Below, in pieces: positions 35,028 to 44,084 of a stretch of DNA of 64,000 nt. Position numbers and translations under genes: made by a program. Where the stretch lies: the NCBI GenBank assembly GCA_029251525.1, contig JAQXDE010000016.1, forward strand, positions 248,001 to 312,000, in the 5' to 3' direction. The number at the start of each line of letters is the position of its first letter. The stretch's first letter is position 1. Origin of the DNA: Saprospiraceae bacterium. GTDB taxonomy: Bacteria; Bacteroidota; Bacteroidia; Chitinophagales; Saprospiraceae. The notes under the pieces are model-generated. The model was not told the DNA's origin. It worked only from the letters and a program-made list of their open reading frames with translations, and ran no database searches.

Positions 35028-37400
35028 ATGAAAAGAACTAATATCATTTATTTGATTTTGGGACTTTTTCTAATTTTACCATTTTCTAGTTCTTCTCAAA
35101 ATGAGGCTATGGTAAAAGGGAAAGTTTTAGAGTTTAACTCCAAAAATCCTTTAGATTATGCTACAATTATTATCTATTCTCAGAAGGACAGTAGTATGAT
35201 TTCTGGGGAAACCACGAACGCTCAGGGAGATTATTTCATTAAAATACCCTATGGAAACTATTTTGGAAAAATAGAATTTATCGCTTATCATTCTCATATT
35301 ATTACGCCATTCACCTTAACTCCTGAAAATAATATCTTGAATGTTGGAATTACAGAATTAATGTTCAATTCAACCTCTTTAAAAGAAGTAGAAGTGATGA
35401 CGAGTAAAGGTAATATGCAAATGACCTTGGACAAAAAAGTCTATAATGTAGGTAAAGATATTTCAAACAGCGGTGGGACAATAACTGATATTCTAAGTAA
35501 TGTCCCAAGTGTAGAAGTGAACGAGGAAGGTATTATTTCTTTGCGTGGTAATTCAGGAGTGCAAATATTAATTGATGGAAAACCATCTGCTATGGCAGGG
35601 AAAAATGGAGCGGGATTAAAACAATTATCAGCTAACCAAGTCGAAAGAATAGAGGTCATCACTAATCCTTCAGCAAAGTATGAGGCTGAAGGAATTGCTG
35701 GCATTATCAATATAGTTTTAAAAAAGGAAAATAAACCGGGGATCAACGGTTCAATTAATTTGACAGTTGGACATCGAGATATCTATGGTGTTGTAGCTAA
35801 TTTAAATTATCGAAAAAATAGATTTAATTTCTTTTCTAATATAGGTTTAGATTATCGAAATAATCATGGATTTGGTACACTTTACCAAGAGATAAGGAAT
35901 GATTCTTTGACAATAATGGAATTTGAAAGAAACCATGTATTAGGAGGGGTATGGGGAAATGCACGATTAGGAATAGATTACTATTTCAATAATAACAATA
36001 TACTTACAACCGCAGTGAATTTTCAGCAAGGGCAAGATAATGATGAAGTCAATATGATTTATCAAGATTATGTAGATGACCTTTCAAATCCTATCGGTAT
36101 TTCTAGTCGAGATGACAACACAGTCAAGGACGAAACTAATTTGGAGTATTCTTTAACATACACTCGAAAACTTGGGATAAAAGGGCATGAATTGATTGGT
36201 GATATTCGATTTCAAGATGTTCAAAAATTAGATGGATCTGAGTTGATAGGGAAATATTTTGACTCGAATTTTAATTTAATTGGAATTGAAAATTTAGAGC
36301 AAAGGTCAAGTGATGTAGAAGGCGAAAGAAGGTTGATAACCAAAATCGATTATTCTTGTCCTATTTCTCAAAATGGGAAAATAGAATTAGGCTATCAAGG
36401 GGCGTTTAGAAAAATCAAAAATAATTTCAAGGTTGAGGAACGAACAATTAATGATTGGAGAGAGTTAACATCCGTAAGTAATGATTTCAAATATAATGAG
36501 AATATTTATGGAATTTATGGAACTTATAAATACACAAAAGGTGGCCTAGGTTATCAAATTGGGGCTCGAATGGAATATACTGATGTGCAAACTGTTCTAG
36601 TAAAAACTAATATAGAGAATCCAAGGAAGTATTTTAACTTTTTCCCAAGTGTAAATTTAAAATATGATTTAAAAAATAACAATGCTTTAAAAGTAAGTTA
36701 TTCTCGTCGGGTACGTAGACCAACATATAATGATCTAAGTCCATTTTTCACCTACAATGATCCAAGGAATCAATTCAAAGGTAACCCTGATTTAAAACCT
36801 GAGTATACGGATTCTTATGAATTATCCCATGTGAAATATTGGGAAAATGGTTCCTTGTCATCCGCTATTTTTTATCGTCAAAGAACGAATGTAATTAGTA
36901 GGATTTTGGAACAAATTAATGGTGATACTACTTTGCTTCGGACTGAAAATTTAAAATCTAGAGAAGATATTGGTTTGGATTTCACTGTAACATACCAACC
37001 AGCAGCTTGGTGGAATTTTAATGCAAATACTGCTCTATTCTATGTTGCAAACGATGCCTCAAATATAGATGTATCTTATCAAAACCACAATTATTCATGG
37101 ACTGCAAAAATAAATTCAAGGTTTAAAATAAAAACTAAAACGGATCTTCAGCTTACTTTTAATTACATAGCACCACAAGCTAAAGCGCAAGGAGTTAGTA
37201 AATCATTAGCTTTTTTTAACCTGGGAGTGAGTAGAGTAGTGCTTAATAATAAGGGGAAACTAACTTTTAATATTGCTGATGTATTTAATTCAGCAGTTTT
37301 CAGAGGAATGACCGAAACGAATAGTATTTATCGAGAAAGTGAATTTCTTTGGACTTATCGAACATTTAGATTGTCATTAAATTATCAAATAGGGAAGTAG
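35028..37400 (+). CDS. TonB-dependent receptor / outer-membrane beta-barrel family protein
   Basis: A 790-residue protein with a signal peptide (MKRTNIIYLILGLFLILPFSSSSQ). The carboxypeptidase-like regulatory domain (about 28-110) is followed by a plug (MQMTLDKKVYNVGKD, DILSNVPSVEVNEEG, LRGNSGVQILIDGKPSAM, VITNPSAKYEAEGIAGIINI) and a C-terminal barrel of the OMP_b-brl_3 type (SYSRRVRRPTYNDLSPF, PDLKPEYTDSYEL). This subclass is frequent in Bacteroidota and mostly uncharacterised; metal or peptide ligands are possible. CACTTTTG at 34989-34996 is a near-consensus -7 element. No accessory lipoprotein follows; the next gene is convergent. Confidence 0.9.
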   Translation: MKRTNIIYLILGLFLILPFSSSSQNEAMVKGKVLEFNSKNPLDYATIIIYSQKDSSMISGETTNAQGDYFIKIPYGNYFGKIEFIAYHSHIITPFTLTPENNILNVGITELMFNSTSLKEVEVMTSKGNMQMTLDKKVYNVGKDISNSGGTITDILSNVPSVEVNEEGIISLRGNSGVQILIDGKPSAMAGKNGAGLKQLSANQVERIEVITNPSAKYEAEGIAGIINIVLKKENKPGINGSINLTVGHRDIYGVVANLNYRKNRFNFFSNIGLDYRNNHGFGTLYQEIRNDSLTIMEFERNHVLGGVWGNARLGIDYYFNNNNILTTAVNFQQGQDNDEVNMIYQDYVDDLSNPIGISSRDDNTVKDETNLEYSLTYTRKLGIKGHELIGDIRFQDVQKLDGSELIGKYFDSNFNLIGIENLEQRSSDVEGERRLITKIDYSCPISQNGKIELGYQGAFRKIKNNFKVEERTINDWRELTSVSNDFKYNENIYGIYGTYKYTKGGLGYQIGARMEYTDVQTVLVKTNIENPRKYFNFFPSVNLKYDLKNNNALKVSYSRRVRRPTYNDLSPFFTYNDPRNQFKGNPDLKPEYTDSYELSHVKYWENGSLSSAIFYRQRTNVISRILEQINGDTTLLRTENLKSREDIGLDFTVTYQPAAWWNFNANTALFYVANDASNIDVSYQNHNYSWTAKINSRFKIKTKTDLQLTFNYIAPQAKAQGVSKSLAFFNLGVSRVVLNNKGKLTFNIADVFNSAVFRGMTETNSIYRESEFLWTYRTFRLSLNYQIGK

Positions 37401-37454
37401 CCTTTATATGTATTCGTGAGTTTTTTTCCAGCAAAAAAATATTTGATTTTAAAA

Positions 37455-39467
37455 TTATTTAAGGTTTTTAAAGAACTTGACCTTCTTTATATAGTATTGC
37501 CAAACCATACTTCCCTGATAGATTCCAATTTTGTTTGGTTTAGTTGAGATACTTACTTTTTGAATTTTTTCTGTGTAGATTTTCCTTTTTTTTACCATTG
37601 TTGAAAAGGAACTATAAAAGGAAAAATGTGCTCGTAAAATAGATTTAATGTGAGCAAATTTACCTTGAAACAAGAATAATCCTCCGGCAATTCCATCTAG
37701 GATTAATCTTGTTGGAATTAACCAAAATAATTTTCTTTTTGGTTCGTTTTTTAAAATGGTGAAAAGGGTATTTCTAAAATTTAAATAAGTTTTACGAGGG
37801 TTAGTATAGTCTAATGTACCTCCGCCAACATGAAAAACTTCGGAACGAGGTTTAACCATTACTTTAAAGCCAGCCCTCTTGATTCTCCAACATAAGTCAA
37901 TTTCCTCGGCGTGGGCAAAATAATCTGAATCAAACCCACCTATGGCTTTAAATAATTTTCCTCGAACAAAAAAAGCAGCTCCGCTCGCCCAAAATATTTC
38001 TGAGGTTGTATTGTACTGACCTTGATCTTTTTCTAATTTATCAAAAATTCTACCTCTACAGAATGGATATCCTAAGTGGTCAATCCATCCGCCTGAGGCA
38101 CCTGCATATTCAAAATAATCCTTTGCGTGATAACTTTTAATTTTGGGTTGACAAGCTCCAATTGTATTATCTCTTTCCATCAAATCTATGATAGGATTAA
38201 TCCAATTAGGAGTTACCTCTACATCGGAATTTAATAGAACCAAATAATCTGCTTCTACTTGATTTAAAGCAAGATTATAACCTTTTGCAAATCCATGATT
38301 TCCTTTTAAATCAATAATATTTACCTCTGGGAATGTTGTTTTTAAAAAGGCAATTGATGTATCACTACTTCCATTGTCAGCTACATGTATAGAGAGTTTT
38401 TCGTATTCACTTTTTAAAACAGATGGAAGAAATTTTTTCAAAAAATCTACTCCATTGAAATTTAAAATAACAATTGCTACGCTTGCAACAATTGATTCCT
38501 CTTGAGGATTTATCAATTCAACGGTAGTAGTTTTTTGTTTTTTTAAAATATTTTGGCTGGAGATTTTATCTTTTGCTAACTGACTTTTTAATCCATTAAG
38601 ATCCTCAAATTTTTCATCCCCACGGATATGATCAATAAATTCTATCGTCAGTTTTTCTCCATAAATATCTTTATTAAAATCAAAGATATTAACCTCTATT
38701 GTTTGGTTATTATGTTGTGTCAATGTGGGGCGGTCACCGATGTACAGCATTCCACCATATCGTTGATCTCGATAAATAACTTGGACTGCGTAAATACCCC
38801 CGAGAGGAACTAATTTGAATGAATTCTTTACTCGTATGTTAGCTGTAGGATAACCTAGATCCTTTCCGATCCCTTGTCCATGAACGACAGTTCCATTAAT
38901 TGAATAGTTATGATTTAATAATTTATTCGCTTGGCTGACATCGCCCTCTGATAGGAAGTTTCTAATTTTGGTAGAGCTAATTCCAATGTTTTGAATGTCA
39001 TGTCGGGAGATTTCAATTACTTCAAATTCTTTCTTTCTGCTGTACGATTTTAGATAATTGATATCACCTTGTCGATTTAGACCAAATTTATGATCATATC
39101 CAATTACAATATATTTAGGATTAAATTTTTCCAGTAAAAATTTCTGAATATACTCGTCTGCACTTTGTTGTGAAAATTCAACTGTGAAAGGAACAACCAC
39201 AACATTATCAATACCATATTTTTCAAACAAAGCTACTTTTTCATCAATTGAATTTAATAATCGAAGGGATTTATCATTTGGATAGATTATTTGACGGGGA
39301 TGAGGATGGAAAGTAATCACTATACTTTTACCTTCATTTTTTTTGGCCAGCTGATTTATTCTCTCCAATATTTTTTGATGCCCAGCATGGACGCCATCGA
39401 ACGATCCAATCGTGAGGACAGCATTCTTAAAATTAGGTAAATCCGAAAGACTATTATAGACATTCAT
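37455..39467 (-). CDS. ribF: Fusion of bifunctional riboflavin kinase/FAD synthetase (RibF) with a family 2 glycosyltransferase
   Basis: One uninterrupted 670-residue frame. Residues 1 to about 310 are a complete RibF. The FAD-synthetase nucleotidyltransferase has GSFDGVHAGH (21-30) and ISSTKIR (163-169); riboflavin kinase has GQGIGKDLGYPTANI (197-211) and IEVNIFDF with the catalytic Glu (E258). Residues about 328-670 are a GT2 rhamnosyl-type transferase with AIVILNFNG, ADNGSSD, LLNSDVEV (DxD-like), WASGAAFFVRG and FAHAEEIDLCWRIKRAGF, ending in hydrophobic and basic helices. RibF makes FMN and FAD; the GT domain would act on a nucleotide sugar at the membrane. The ATG at 39467 is preferred over a TTG nine bases upstream, which lies inside a -7-like element. 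The two activities have no obvious common pathway. Confidence 0.9.
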   Translation of the reverse strand: MNVYNSLSDLPNFKNAVLTIGSFDGVHAGHQKILERINQLAKKNEGKSIVITFHPHPRQIIYPNDKSLRLLNSIDEKVALFEKYGIDNVVVVPFTVEFSQQSADEYIQKFLLEKFNPKYIVIGYDHKFGLNRQGDINYLKSYSRKKEFEVIEISRHDIQNIGISSTKIRNFLSEGDVSQANKLLNHNYSINGTVVHGQGIGKDLGYPTANIRVKNSFKLVPLGGIYAVQVIYRDQRYGGMLYIGDRPTLTQHNNQTIEVNIFDFNKDIYGEKLTIEFIDHIRGDEKFEDLNGLKSQLAKDKISSQNILKKQKTTTVELINPQEESIVASVAIVILNFNGVDFLKKFLPSVLKSEYEKLSIHVADNGSSDTSIAFLKTTFPEVNIIDLKGNHGFAKGYNLALNQVEADYLVLLNSDVEVTPNWINPIIDLMERDNTIGACQPKIKSYHAKDYFEYAGASGGWIDHLGYPFCRGRIFDKLEKDQGQYNTTSEIFWASGAAFFVRGKLFKAIGGFDSDYFAHAEEIDLCWRIKRAGFKVMVKPRSEVFHVGGGTLDYTNPRKTYLNFRNTLFTILKNEPKRKLFWLIPTRLILDGIAGGLFLFQGKFAHIKSILRAHFSFYSSFSTMVKKRKIYTEKIQKVSISTKPNKIGIYQGSMVWQYYIKKVKFFKNLK

Positions 39468-39473
39468 ACCCCA

Positions 39474-39481
39474 CAAATGTA
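39474..39481 (-). promoter_or_regulatory. Candidate -7 promoter element right before ribF fusion gene
   Basis: TACATTTG on the minus strand, matching TAnnTTTG, ends 6 bp before the ATG at 39467. Transcription would begin at or within a few bases of the start codon, giving a leaderless or nearly leaderless mRNA. Confidence 0.4.
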
Positions 39482-39598
39482 GGAAAGAAAGTGGAAATGA
39501 GTGAAAGATTTGAAGGAATATCGAGGAGGAATCTTTAGTTATTAAAAATGTACCATTTAAATGGCTTTTATAGATTTTTAAAGAATATCATTAGATCA

Positions 39599-39639
39599 AA
39601 AAAGCCTTTAAGTACATTCTTTGGACTTAAAGGCTTTTT
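39599..39639 (-). terminator. Terminator of the 662-residue T9SS protein gene
   Basis: A 15-bp perfect inverted repeat (arms 39599-39613 and 39625-39639) with an 11-nt loop, starting AAAAAGCC on the plus strand and thus ending in a U-run on the minus-strand transcript. It lies 64 bp after the stop codon at 39703. Confidence 0.8.
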
Positions 39640-39702
39640 GATTACAAATTAATATAGTTAGGTGTAGGCATTTTTTTAAGTTTATTTGTTTAAAACGATA
39701 TT

Positions 39703-41691
39703 TTAATAGGCGATATAAACAGCTCCTGATAATTTTGTGTTGGAAGTATCATTTAATTCTACAATATAAAAATAAGTTCCTTGAGGAAGCCTAGTCCCAT
39801 TCCATGTCCCAAACCAATTGTTTTGGTAATTTATTACTTCATAAATTAGGTTTCCCCATCTGTTGAATACCATCACTTTATTGTTGGGGTATCCTTCCAG
39901 GCCTTGGACATTAAAAAAGTCATTGACATCATCTCCGTTTGGGGAAAATCCACTAAATATTATTACTTCCTCGCATCCAACATAAATAGAGACTGTCGCT
40001 TGAACACATCCTATCATATTACATATTTGGTAGCTGAAGTTATCATCTCCGCAACTTCCTTCATTTGGAATGTAAGAATAATTACCTGATGAATCTTGTA
40101 TTAATGTTCCGTTTTGAGGGAGGGAAATAATAGAAATAGTGTCTGTTAAGTCAAAACTATCATTGTCCAAAAAGTCAATGAAAAATGATGTTCCAAATGC
40201 AGTTGTGTCCACATCCCCAATTGCAATTGGTAAGCCAAGGCTACTATTTTCAACAACTATATTAAAGCACGTTGTGTCACATCCTCCCATGTTATCACAA
40301 ATAACCACGCATGCAATTTCACTTCCTGGAGTAATACTTGAGATAGTTAAACAATAATCTATAGTATCCAAAGCTAAGCTCGTTAAAACAGATGGTGTAG
40401 AAATTGAATAATTATTTATTTCCCCGAATAATTCAGTAGAATCAATGCAGAAATATTGGAAATCATTTTCTGTCATAACTATATCAATGGTATCAATTGT
40501 TGTGGCAACTACAACAAAAGAAATAAATGTTGTGTCGCAAAATCCTAAATCATCACAAGCCATTAAGCAAACTTGTTGAGAGCCTTCCTCTATTGTTTCC
40601 CAATCAACACAAACATCATTAGGGAATATATTTAAGCCAACTCCTGTAGCTGAACAAACATTTTCAAGACTAACAAAATTACCAACTAAATCGCTTGTAT
40701 CTACACAGACACTTCCAGAAATATCTAAATAAGTGGTCAAGGATAAATAATCATTTTGCAAACATTTTACTGTAATTAAAACTGAATCAATACATGAATT
40801 TGCCGTATCTACTAAAGTGATAAGGTGAATACCTTGAAATAACTTAATTTCACTTCCTAAGGGTGTTAAACTAATATTGGCTTCTAATATTGAAGTTGAG
40901 TTTATTACTCCAGGTTTAGAAGCAGTTATTGGCCCATAAAAGTTATCACTTAATCCTCCTAGAATGGTAAATGGAACAATACTATCAAATTCCCATAATC
41001 CCTCAGTATCCCATATGTTCATAGAATCTAATAAACTTTGTATATCCGGAAATTCTCCAGAATATTCAACACCATTAATTGTCCATGAATCTAAAAGATA
41101 TGGTCCAATCCCTCCTTGTCCAAATAGGTTGTTGTAGTTGTAAGAAACCGTTGTATCCATGTTACATCCTGCTTCTCCGTTTGAATAAAGTACGCCATTA
41201 TCATAAATTTCAAGCGTATTGTATGCATCAAAACTAATTGGTAAACATATAAAGGCCATCGATCCACAGCTTGAAATACTTGCATTAATAAACTCAGGAA
41301 CAATTAAAGTATCACAATTAAAGGTCAAATTTGTAGGTATAGTATTGAATGAGACATTTTCAGCATTACAATGATAAAGATCATCATAAAAGTCAAAACA
41401 ACCTTCTGATTTATTTAATCCTAAGTCAAAATAATTGATGTTTAGAGATGACATATTAGTTGGAGTAAATTGATTAGCTATTGGACCAATTTGACTTGAA
41501 CAAAGGCTATGGATAGGTTGAATAATACTTGGAAATGTATTAAAATCTATGCAATTGGTACTAATTTGTCTGTCTGGAATGGAAGTATAAAGTGAATTTA
41601 CATTAGAGAAAGATATATTCGTAAAGACACAAAATAAATTCAATATTATTACAAAAATTGAAATTCTATGCTGTGGGAATCTCGGCTTCAT
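39703..41691 (-). CDS. T9SS type B secreted protein with cadherin-like domain (662 aa)
   Basis: An N-terminal hydrophobic signal (RISIFVIILNLFCVFTNISFS) is followed by a unique domain and several short beta modules with repeated CDDLGFCDTT / CDNMGGCDTTC motifs. These look like hybrid Ig-like repeats with Cys pairs. A cadherin-like or tandem-95-type module follows (FFIDFLDNDSFDLTD, ISLPQNGTLIQDSSGNYSY, CGDDNFSYQICN). The C-terminus is a type B sorting domain (IIFSGFSPNGDDVNDFF, VFNRWGNLIYE, TWNGTRLPQGTYFYIVEL). It is a secreted or surface protein of unknown binding role, and is monocistronic with its own terminator. Confidence 0.87.
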   Translation of the reverse strand: MKPRFPQHRISIFVIILNLFCVFTNISFSNVNSLYTSIPDRQISTNCIDFNTFPSIIQPIHSLCSSQIGPIANQFTPTNMSSLNINYFDLGLNKSEGCFDFYDDLYHCNAENVSFNTIPTNLTFNCDTLIVPEFINASISSCGSMAFICLPISFDAYNTLEIYDNGVLYSNGEAGCNMDTTVSYNYNNLFGQGGIGPYLLDSWTINGVEYSGEFPDIQSLLDSMNIWDTEGLWEFDSIVPFTILGGLSDNFYGPITASKPGVINSTSILEANISLTPLGSEIKLFQGIHLITLVDTANSCIDSVLITVKCLQNDYLSLTTYLDISGSVCVDTSDLVGNFVSLENVCSATGVGLNIFPNDVCVDWETIEEGSQQVCLMACDDLGFCDTTFISFVVVATTIDTIDIVMTENDFQYFCIDSTELFGEINNYSISTPSVLTSLALDTIDYCLTISSITPGSEIACVVICDNMGGCDTTCFNIVVENSSLGLPIAIGDVDTTAFGTSFFIDFLDNDSFDLTDTISIISLPQNGTLIQDSSGNYSYIPNEGSCGDDNFSYQICNMIGCVQATVSIYVGCEEVIIFSGFSPNGDDVNDFFNVQGLEGYPNNKVMVFNRWGNLIYEVINYQNNWFGTWNGTRLPQGTYFYIVELNDTSNTKLSGAVYIAY

Positions 41692-42012
41692 ATTACCCGT
41701 TTTTTTAAATGATTGTTAAAGGATTATATTTTAATCTTTTGAATTAGTTTAGGGCAAATGTTATTAATTAACTTTTGTTTGGATGAACCCCAAGGTCATG
41801 ATAAACAAATTAACTTTATTTTATAATTCTTTTACGACATTAAATTTGGTTTGTTTCTATTATGTAAGTCTTAATAAAGGTGTTGTTTTAGTTAAATATT
41901 TTTTATTTATATGCTTGATTAACAATTGATTTGTAATTTCAATTTTGGAATAAAAATCAATTCTATTAAATTTGCAATATTCTTTAATTTTCAAAAATAA
42001 TAATTGGATCAT
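41692..42012. other. Divergent intergenic region, 321 bp
   Basis: Separates the T9SS protein gene (minus) from the MORN-like lipoprotein gene (plus). It contains the promoter at 41944-41975 listed separately. Otherwise it is AT-rich with no other feature. Confidence 0.55.
41944..41975 (+). promoter_or_regulatory. Candidate Bacteroidota promoter (-33 TTTG and -7 TAAATTTGC)
   Basis: TTTG at 41944-41947 and TAAATTTGC at 41967-41975 are separated by 19 bp, as expected for TTTG-N19-TAnnTTTG. The -7 box ends 37 bp before the ATG at 42013. It is the best complete promoter seen in the window. Confidence 0.55.
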
Positions 42013-42615
42013 ATGAAAAATTTTATGTTATTAATGACAACTGTTTTAGTTTTTGCTTGTGGAGGACCAACTGAACCAGTAGTAACAGTAGCTACTTCAG
42101 GTGACTTTTCAGGCTTTGAAGTTTCAAAAATTGCAGGTTCGGAGTTAGAAAAGGCTATTAAAAAAAATGCTCAAACTGGCCAGTTGGCCGAAGATGGTTT
42201 TATTTATAATGGAATGAAAACCGGAACATGGACGACTTACCATCCAAATGATAACTTGACTGTTTATACTGTGAATAATTATGTAAATGGAAAAAAGGAA
42301 GGTTTATATCTTGAAGCAGAAAAGAATAACCGAGTTAAAACCATAGGGTCTTATTCTAATGATGTAAAACATGGAAAATGGATTACATATAATTTTTCAA
42401 GAAGAGAAATTGAGCAAGATTATAAAAATGGAAAGCTTCATGGCTTCAGTAGAACTTTTTATAAAACAGGAAAAGATGGCCAAGTAAAGGAAGAAATTGA
42501 ATTTAGTAATGGAATACAAGATGGGGTTTATAGATATTACAAAGAGGATGGAACAATATCGATGGATTATGTCTACAAAAACGGAAAAATCGTAGAAAGA
42601 AAGAAGCAAGGATAG
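42013..42615 (+). CDS. MORN-like repeat lipoprotein (YwqK-type family)
   Basis: Starting at the ATG at 42013, the 200-residue protein has a lipoprotein signal (VFAC, C16). The mature part is built of about five MORN-like units with YxNGxxxGxW or YKNGKxHGxxxxY pattern (YNGMKTGTWTTY, YVNGKKEGLY, YSNDVKHGKWITY, YKNGKLHGFSRTFY, FSNGIQDGVYRYY). Such proteins are annotated as the YwqK-family antitoxin group, but the repeat is shared by many Bacteroidota envelope lipoproteins and no toxin gene is adjacent. I therefore call it by structure only. It shares a terminator with the convergent gene. Confidence 0.82.
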   Translation: MKNFMLLMTTVLVFACGGPTEPVVTVATSGDFSGFEVSKIAGSELEKAIKKNAQTGQLAEDGFIYNGMKTGTWTTYHPNDNLTVYTVNNYVNGKKEGLYLEAEKNNRVKTIGSYSNDVKHGKWITYNFSRREIEQDYKNGKLHGFSRTFYKTGKDGQVKEEIEFSNGIQDGVYRYYKEDGTISMDYVYKNGKIVERKKQG

Positions 42616-42620
42616 AAAAC

Positions 42621-42672
42621 GGAAACTATTAATGGTTAGTCTCTTTTGCGAGATTAATCATTAATAGTTTCC
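42621..42672. terminator. Bidirectional terminator
   Basis: Long inverted repeat with a perfect 14-bp outer part (42621-42634 with 42659-42672) extended by a further nine mostly paired bases, closing on a TTTTGC loop. It lies between convergent genes, 5 bp past one stop and 12 bp past the other. Confidence 0.8.
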
Positions 42673-42684
42673 TTTACATAATTA

Positions 42685-43104
42685 TTATTTAGTGATAATT
42701 AGTTTTGCCTGATAGTCACGTTTTCCATTATTGACTTCAGAAGGATATGGATAAAGGTATAATAGTTTGATGTTATACCCTTGTGCATTTGTATTGCTTC
42801 CACATTTTCCAGCTTCATCTTCACATAAACCCTTTGCGCTTAGAGAAATTGTTGAAACTGCATCTTCTATAGCAAAGTCCATACTTATTTTGGCTTTCCC
42901 AGCTTGAATACAATTTGTTTCTGAAGGACATCTACCTTCTTGTATATTGGTAAATAACAAAGAAATTTTTTCACTTTCAATTTGGATTAATTGATTGAGA
43001 GAAATCTTAATTACTTCACCTAATTTATTACTTGATTGGTTAATTACTTTTGGGCACGCAGTAAATAAAATTAGAATAAAACTAAGGACTGTTAAAGATT
43101 TCAT
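42685..43104 (-). CDS. Small hypothetical lipoprotein (139 aa)
   Basis: Lipobox FTAC with lipidated C17. The mature domain has a beta-rich pattern with the core FTNIQEGRCPSETNCIQAGKAKISM, then KGLCEDEAGKCG, and ends YNIKLLYLYPYP...YQAKLIITK. A short (D/E)xRCPxxxxCIxAGxA core of this kind recurs in uncharacterised Bacteroidota lipoproteins. The four Cys may form two disulfides. Function is unknown. It is separated from the upstream membrane-protein gene by 44 bp and may be co-transcribed with it. Confidence 0.75.
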   Translation of the reverse strand: MKSLTVLSFILILFTACPKVINQSSNKLGEVIKISLNQLIQIESEKISLLFTNIQEGRCPSETNCIQAGKAKISMDFAIEDAVSTISLSAKGLCEDEAGKCGSNTNAQGYNIKLLYLYPYPSEVNNGKRDYQAKLIITK

Positions 43105-43148
43105 CGTTGAATTTTATTTAATGAAAAAAGAATAACTAATAAGTTTTT

Positions 43149-43883
43149 TTACAAATTAATTGAAGTATTAACCATGAAGAAGACGAATGCAGTGGTTAAT
43201 ACAATAGTCAAAAAAATACTTATAAGGCCGAGAGAAATTCCATTCCTTCTAGTTTGTTCGTCATAAGTATAGAAATTATTCCCATCAATGTCAGCACTTT
43301 TATCTTTCCAATAATGCCATGATAAGCCAATGGTTCCAATGATGAAAAACATGTTGAAAAAAATACTTGTAACTATTAATATTAAAAAGAAAAGTATCAT
43401 CCAGTTAATATTTTCCCTTTTTCCTTTCTGTAATTCTGTCAATCTTTCTTGCTTCATTTCCACTAATGCGGAAGGATCAATAGGTATACCTCTTCGCTTC
43501 AATAGTTCTCTTGTAATGGTAATATCTTCTATAGAGGACTGATCAGGTTTTTTTAAAATATCTAATAACTCATGATCGGTAAATTCAAATAAGTAATGCT
43601 CATGAAAGTCTGCTGAATTTTTTAAGACCTCTTTTTCAATAATAGAATTAACTAACTGGAAATCACTTCGTAATATTTTCAATACAAATTTTGGATAATT
43701 TGAACTACCAACAATGGCTTCTGTAATGATTGTTTTGGAACCATCAAATTTATAAGGTATATCATTCTCTTTTATAAGTTCAATGAAAGGAAGGGCATCT
43801 TCTTGAAATTGAAAGTTGCGATAAAATTCGAAATTGTCTTCTTCTTGTTTTTCTATCAAACGTCCATCAAAGGAGCTATCCAT
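43149..43883 (-). CDS. Hypothetical two-helix membrane protein (244 aa)
   Basis: The soluble N-terminal two thirds contain FIELIKENDIPYKFD and FVLKILRSDFQLVNSIIEKE, resembling the DUF2007-like fold, and then a FEFTDHELLDILKKPDQSS segment that recurs in uncharacterised Bacteroidota proteins. Two membrane segments follow near residues 160-182 and 214-240, with a short loop between them. No signal peptide, so the N-terminal domain is probably cytoplasmic. No named family is assigned. It may form a small unit with the lipoprotein gene downstream. Confidence 0.7.
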   Translation of the reverse strand: MDSSFDGRLIEKQEEDNFEFYRNFQFQEDALPFIELIKENDIPYKFDGSKTIITEAIVGSSNYPKFVLKILRSDFQLVNSIIEKEVLKNSADFHEHYLFEFTDHELLDILKKPDQSSIEDITITRELLKRRGIPIDPSALVEMKQERLTELQKGKRENINWMILFFLILIVTSIFFNMFFIIGTIGLSWHYWKDKSADIDGNNFYTYDEQTRRNGISLGLISIFLTIVLTTAFVFFMVNTSINL

Positions 43884-44037
43884 ATTTTGGAATTTTTTTA
43901 TTCAGGTTATGCCAATGGAGATTTTTCATAACAATAATAACGAAAAAAATTGAATTGGAGAGAATTAATAGGAAGAAAGAAGTGTGAGAGTTACAGTGGT
44001 ATTTAGAGAAATCAAATAGCTTTATGCCCCGGGAATT

Positions 44038-44074
44038 AAAGGACTTTCAGATTAATATAATCTGAAAGTCCTTT
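44038..44074 (-). terminator. Terminator of the metalloprotease gene
   Basis: Perfect 17-bp stem (arms 44038-44054 and 44058-44074) with a 3-nt loop, starting AAAGGAC on the plus strand, 11 bp beyond the stop codon. Confidence 0.82.
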
Positions 44075-44084
44075 TGAAATAAAG

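Noticed and set aside
42013-42615. Toxin-antitoxin module around the YwqK-like protein
   Set aside because: No toxin gene adjacent; the MORN-type lipoprotein explains the sequence.
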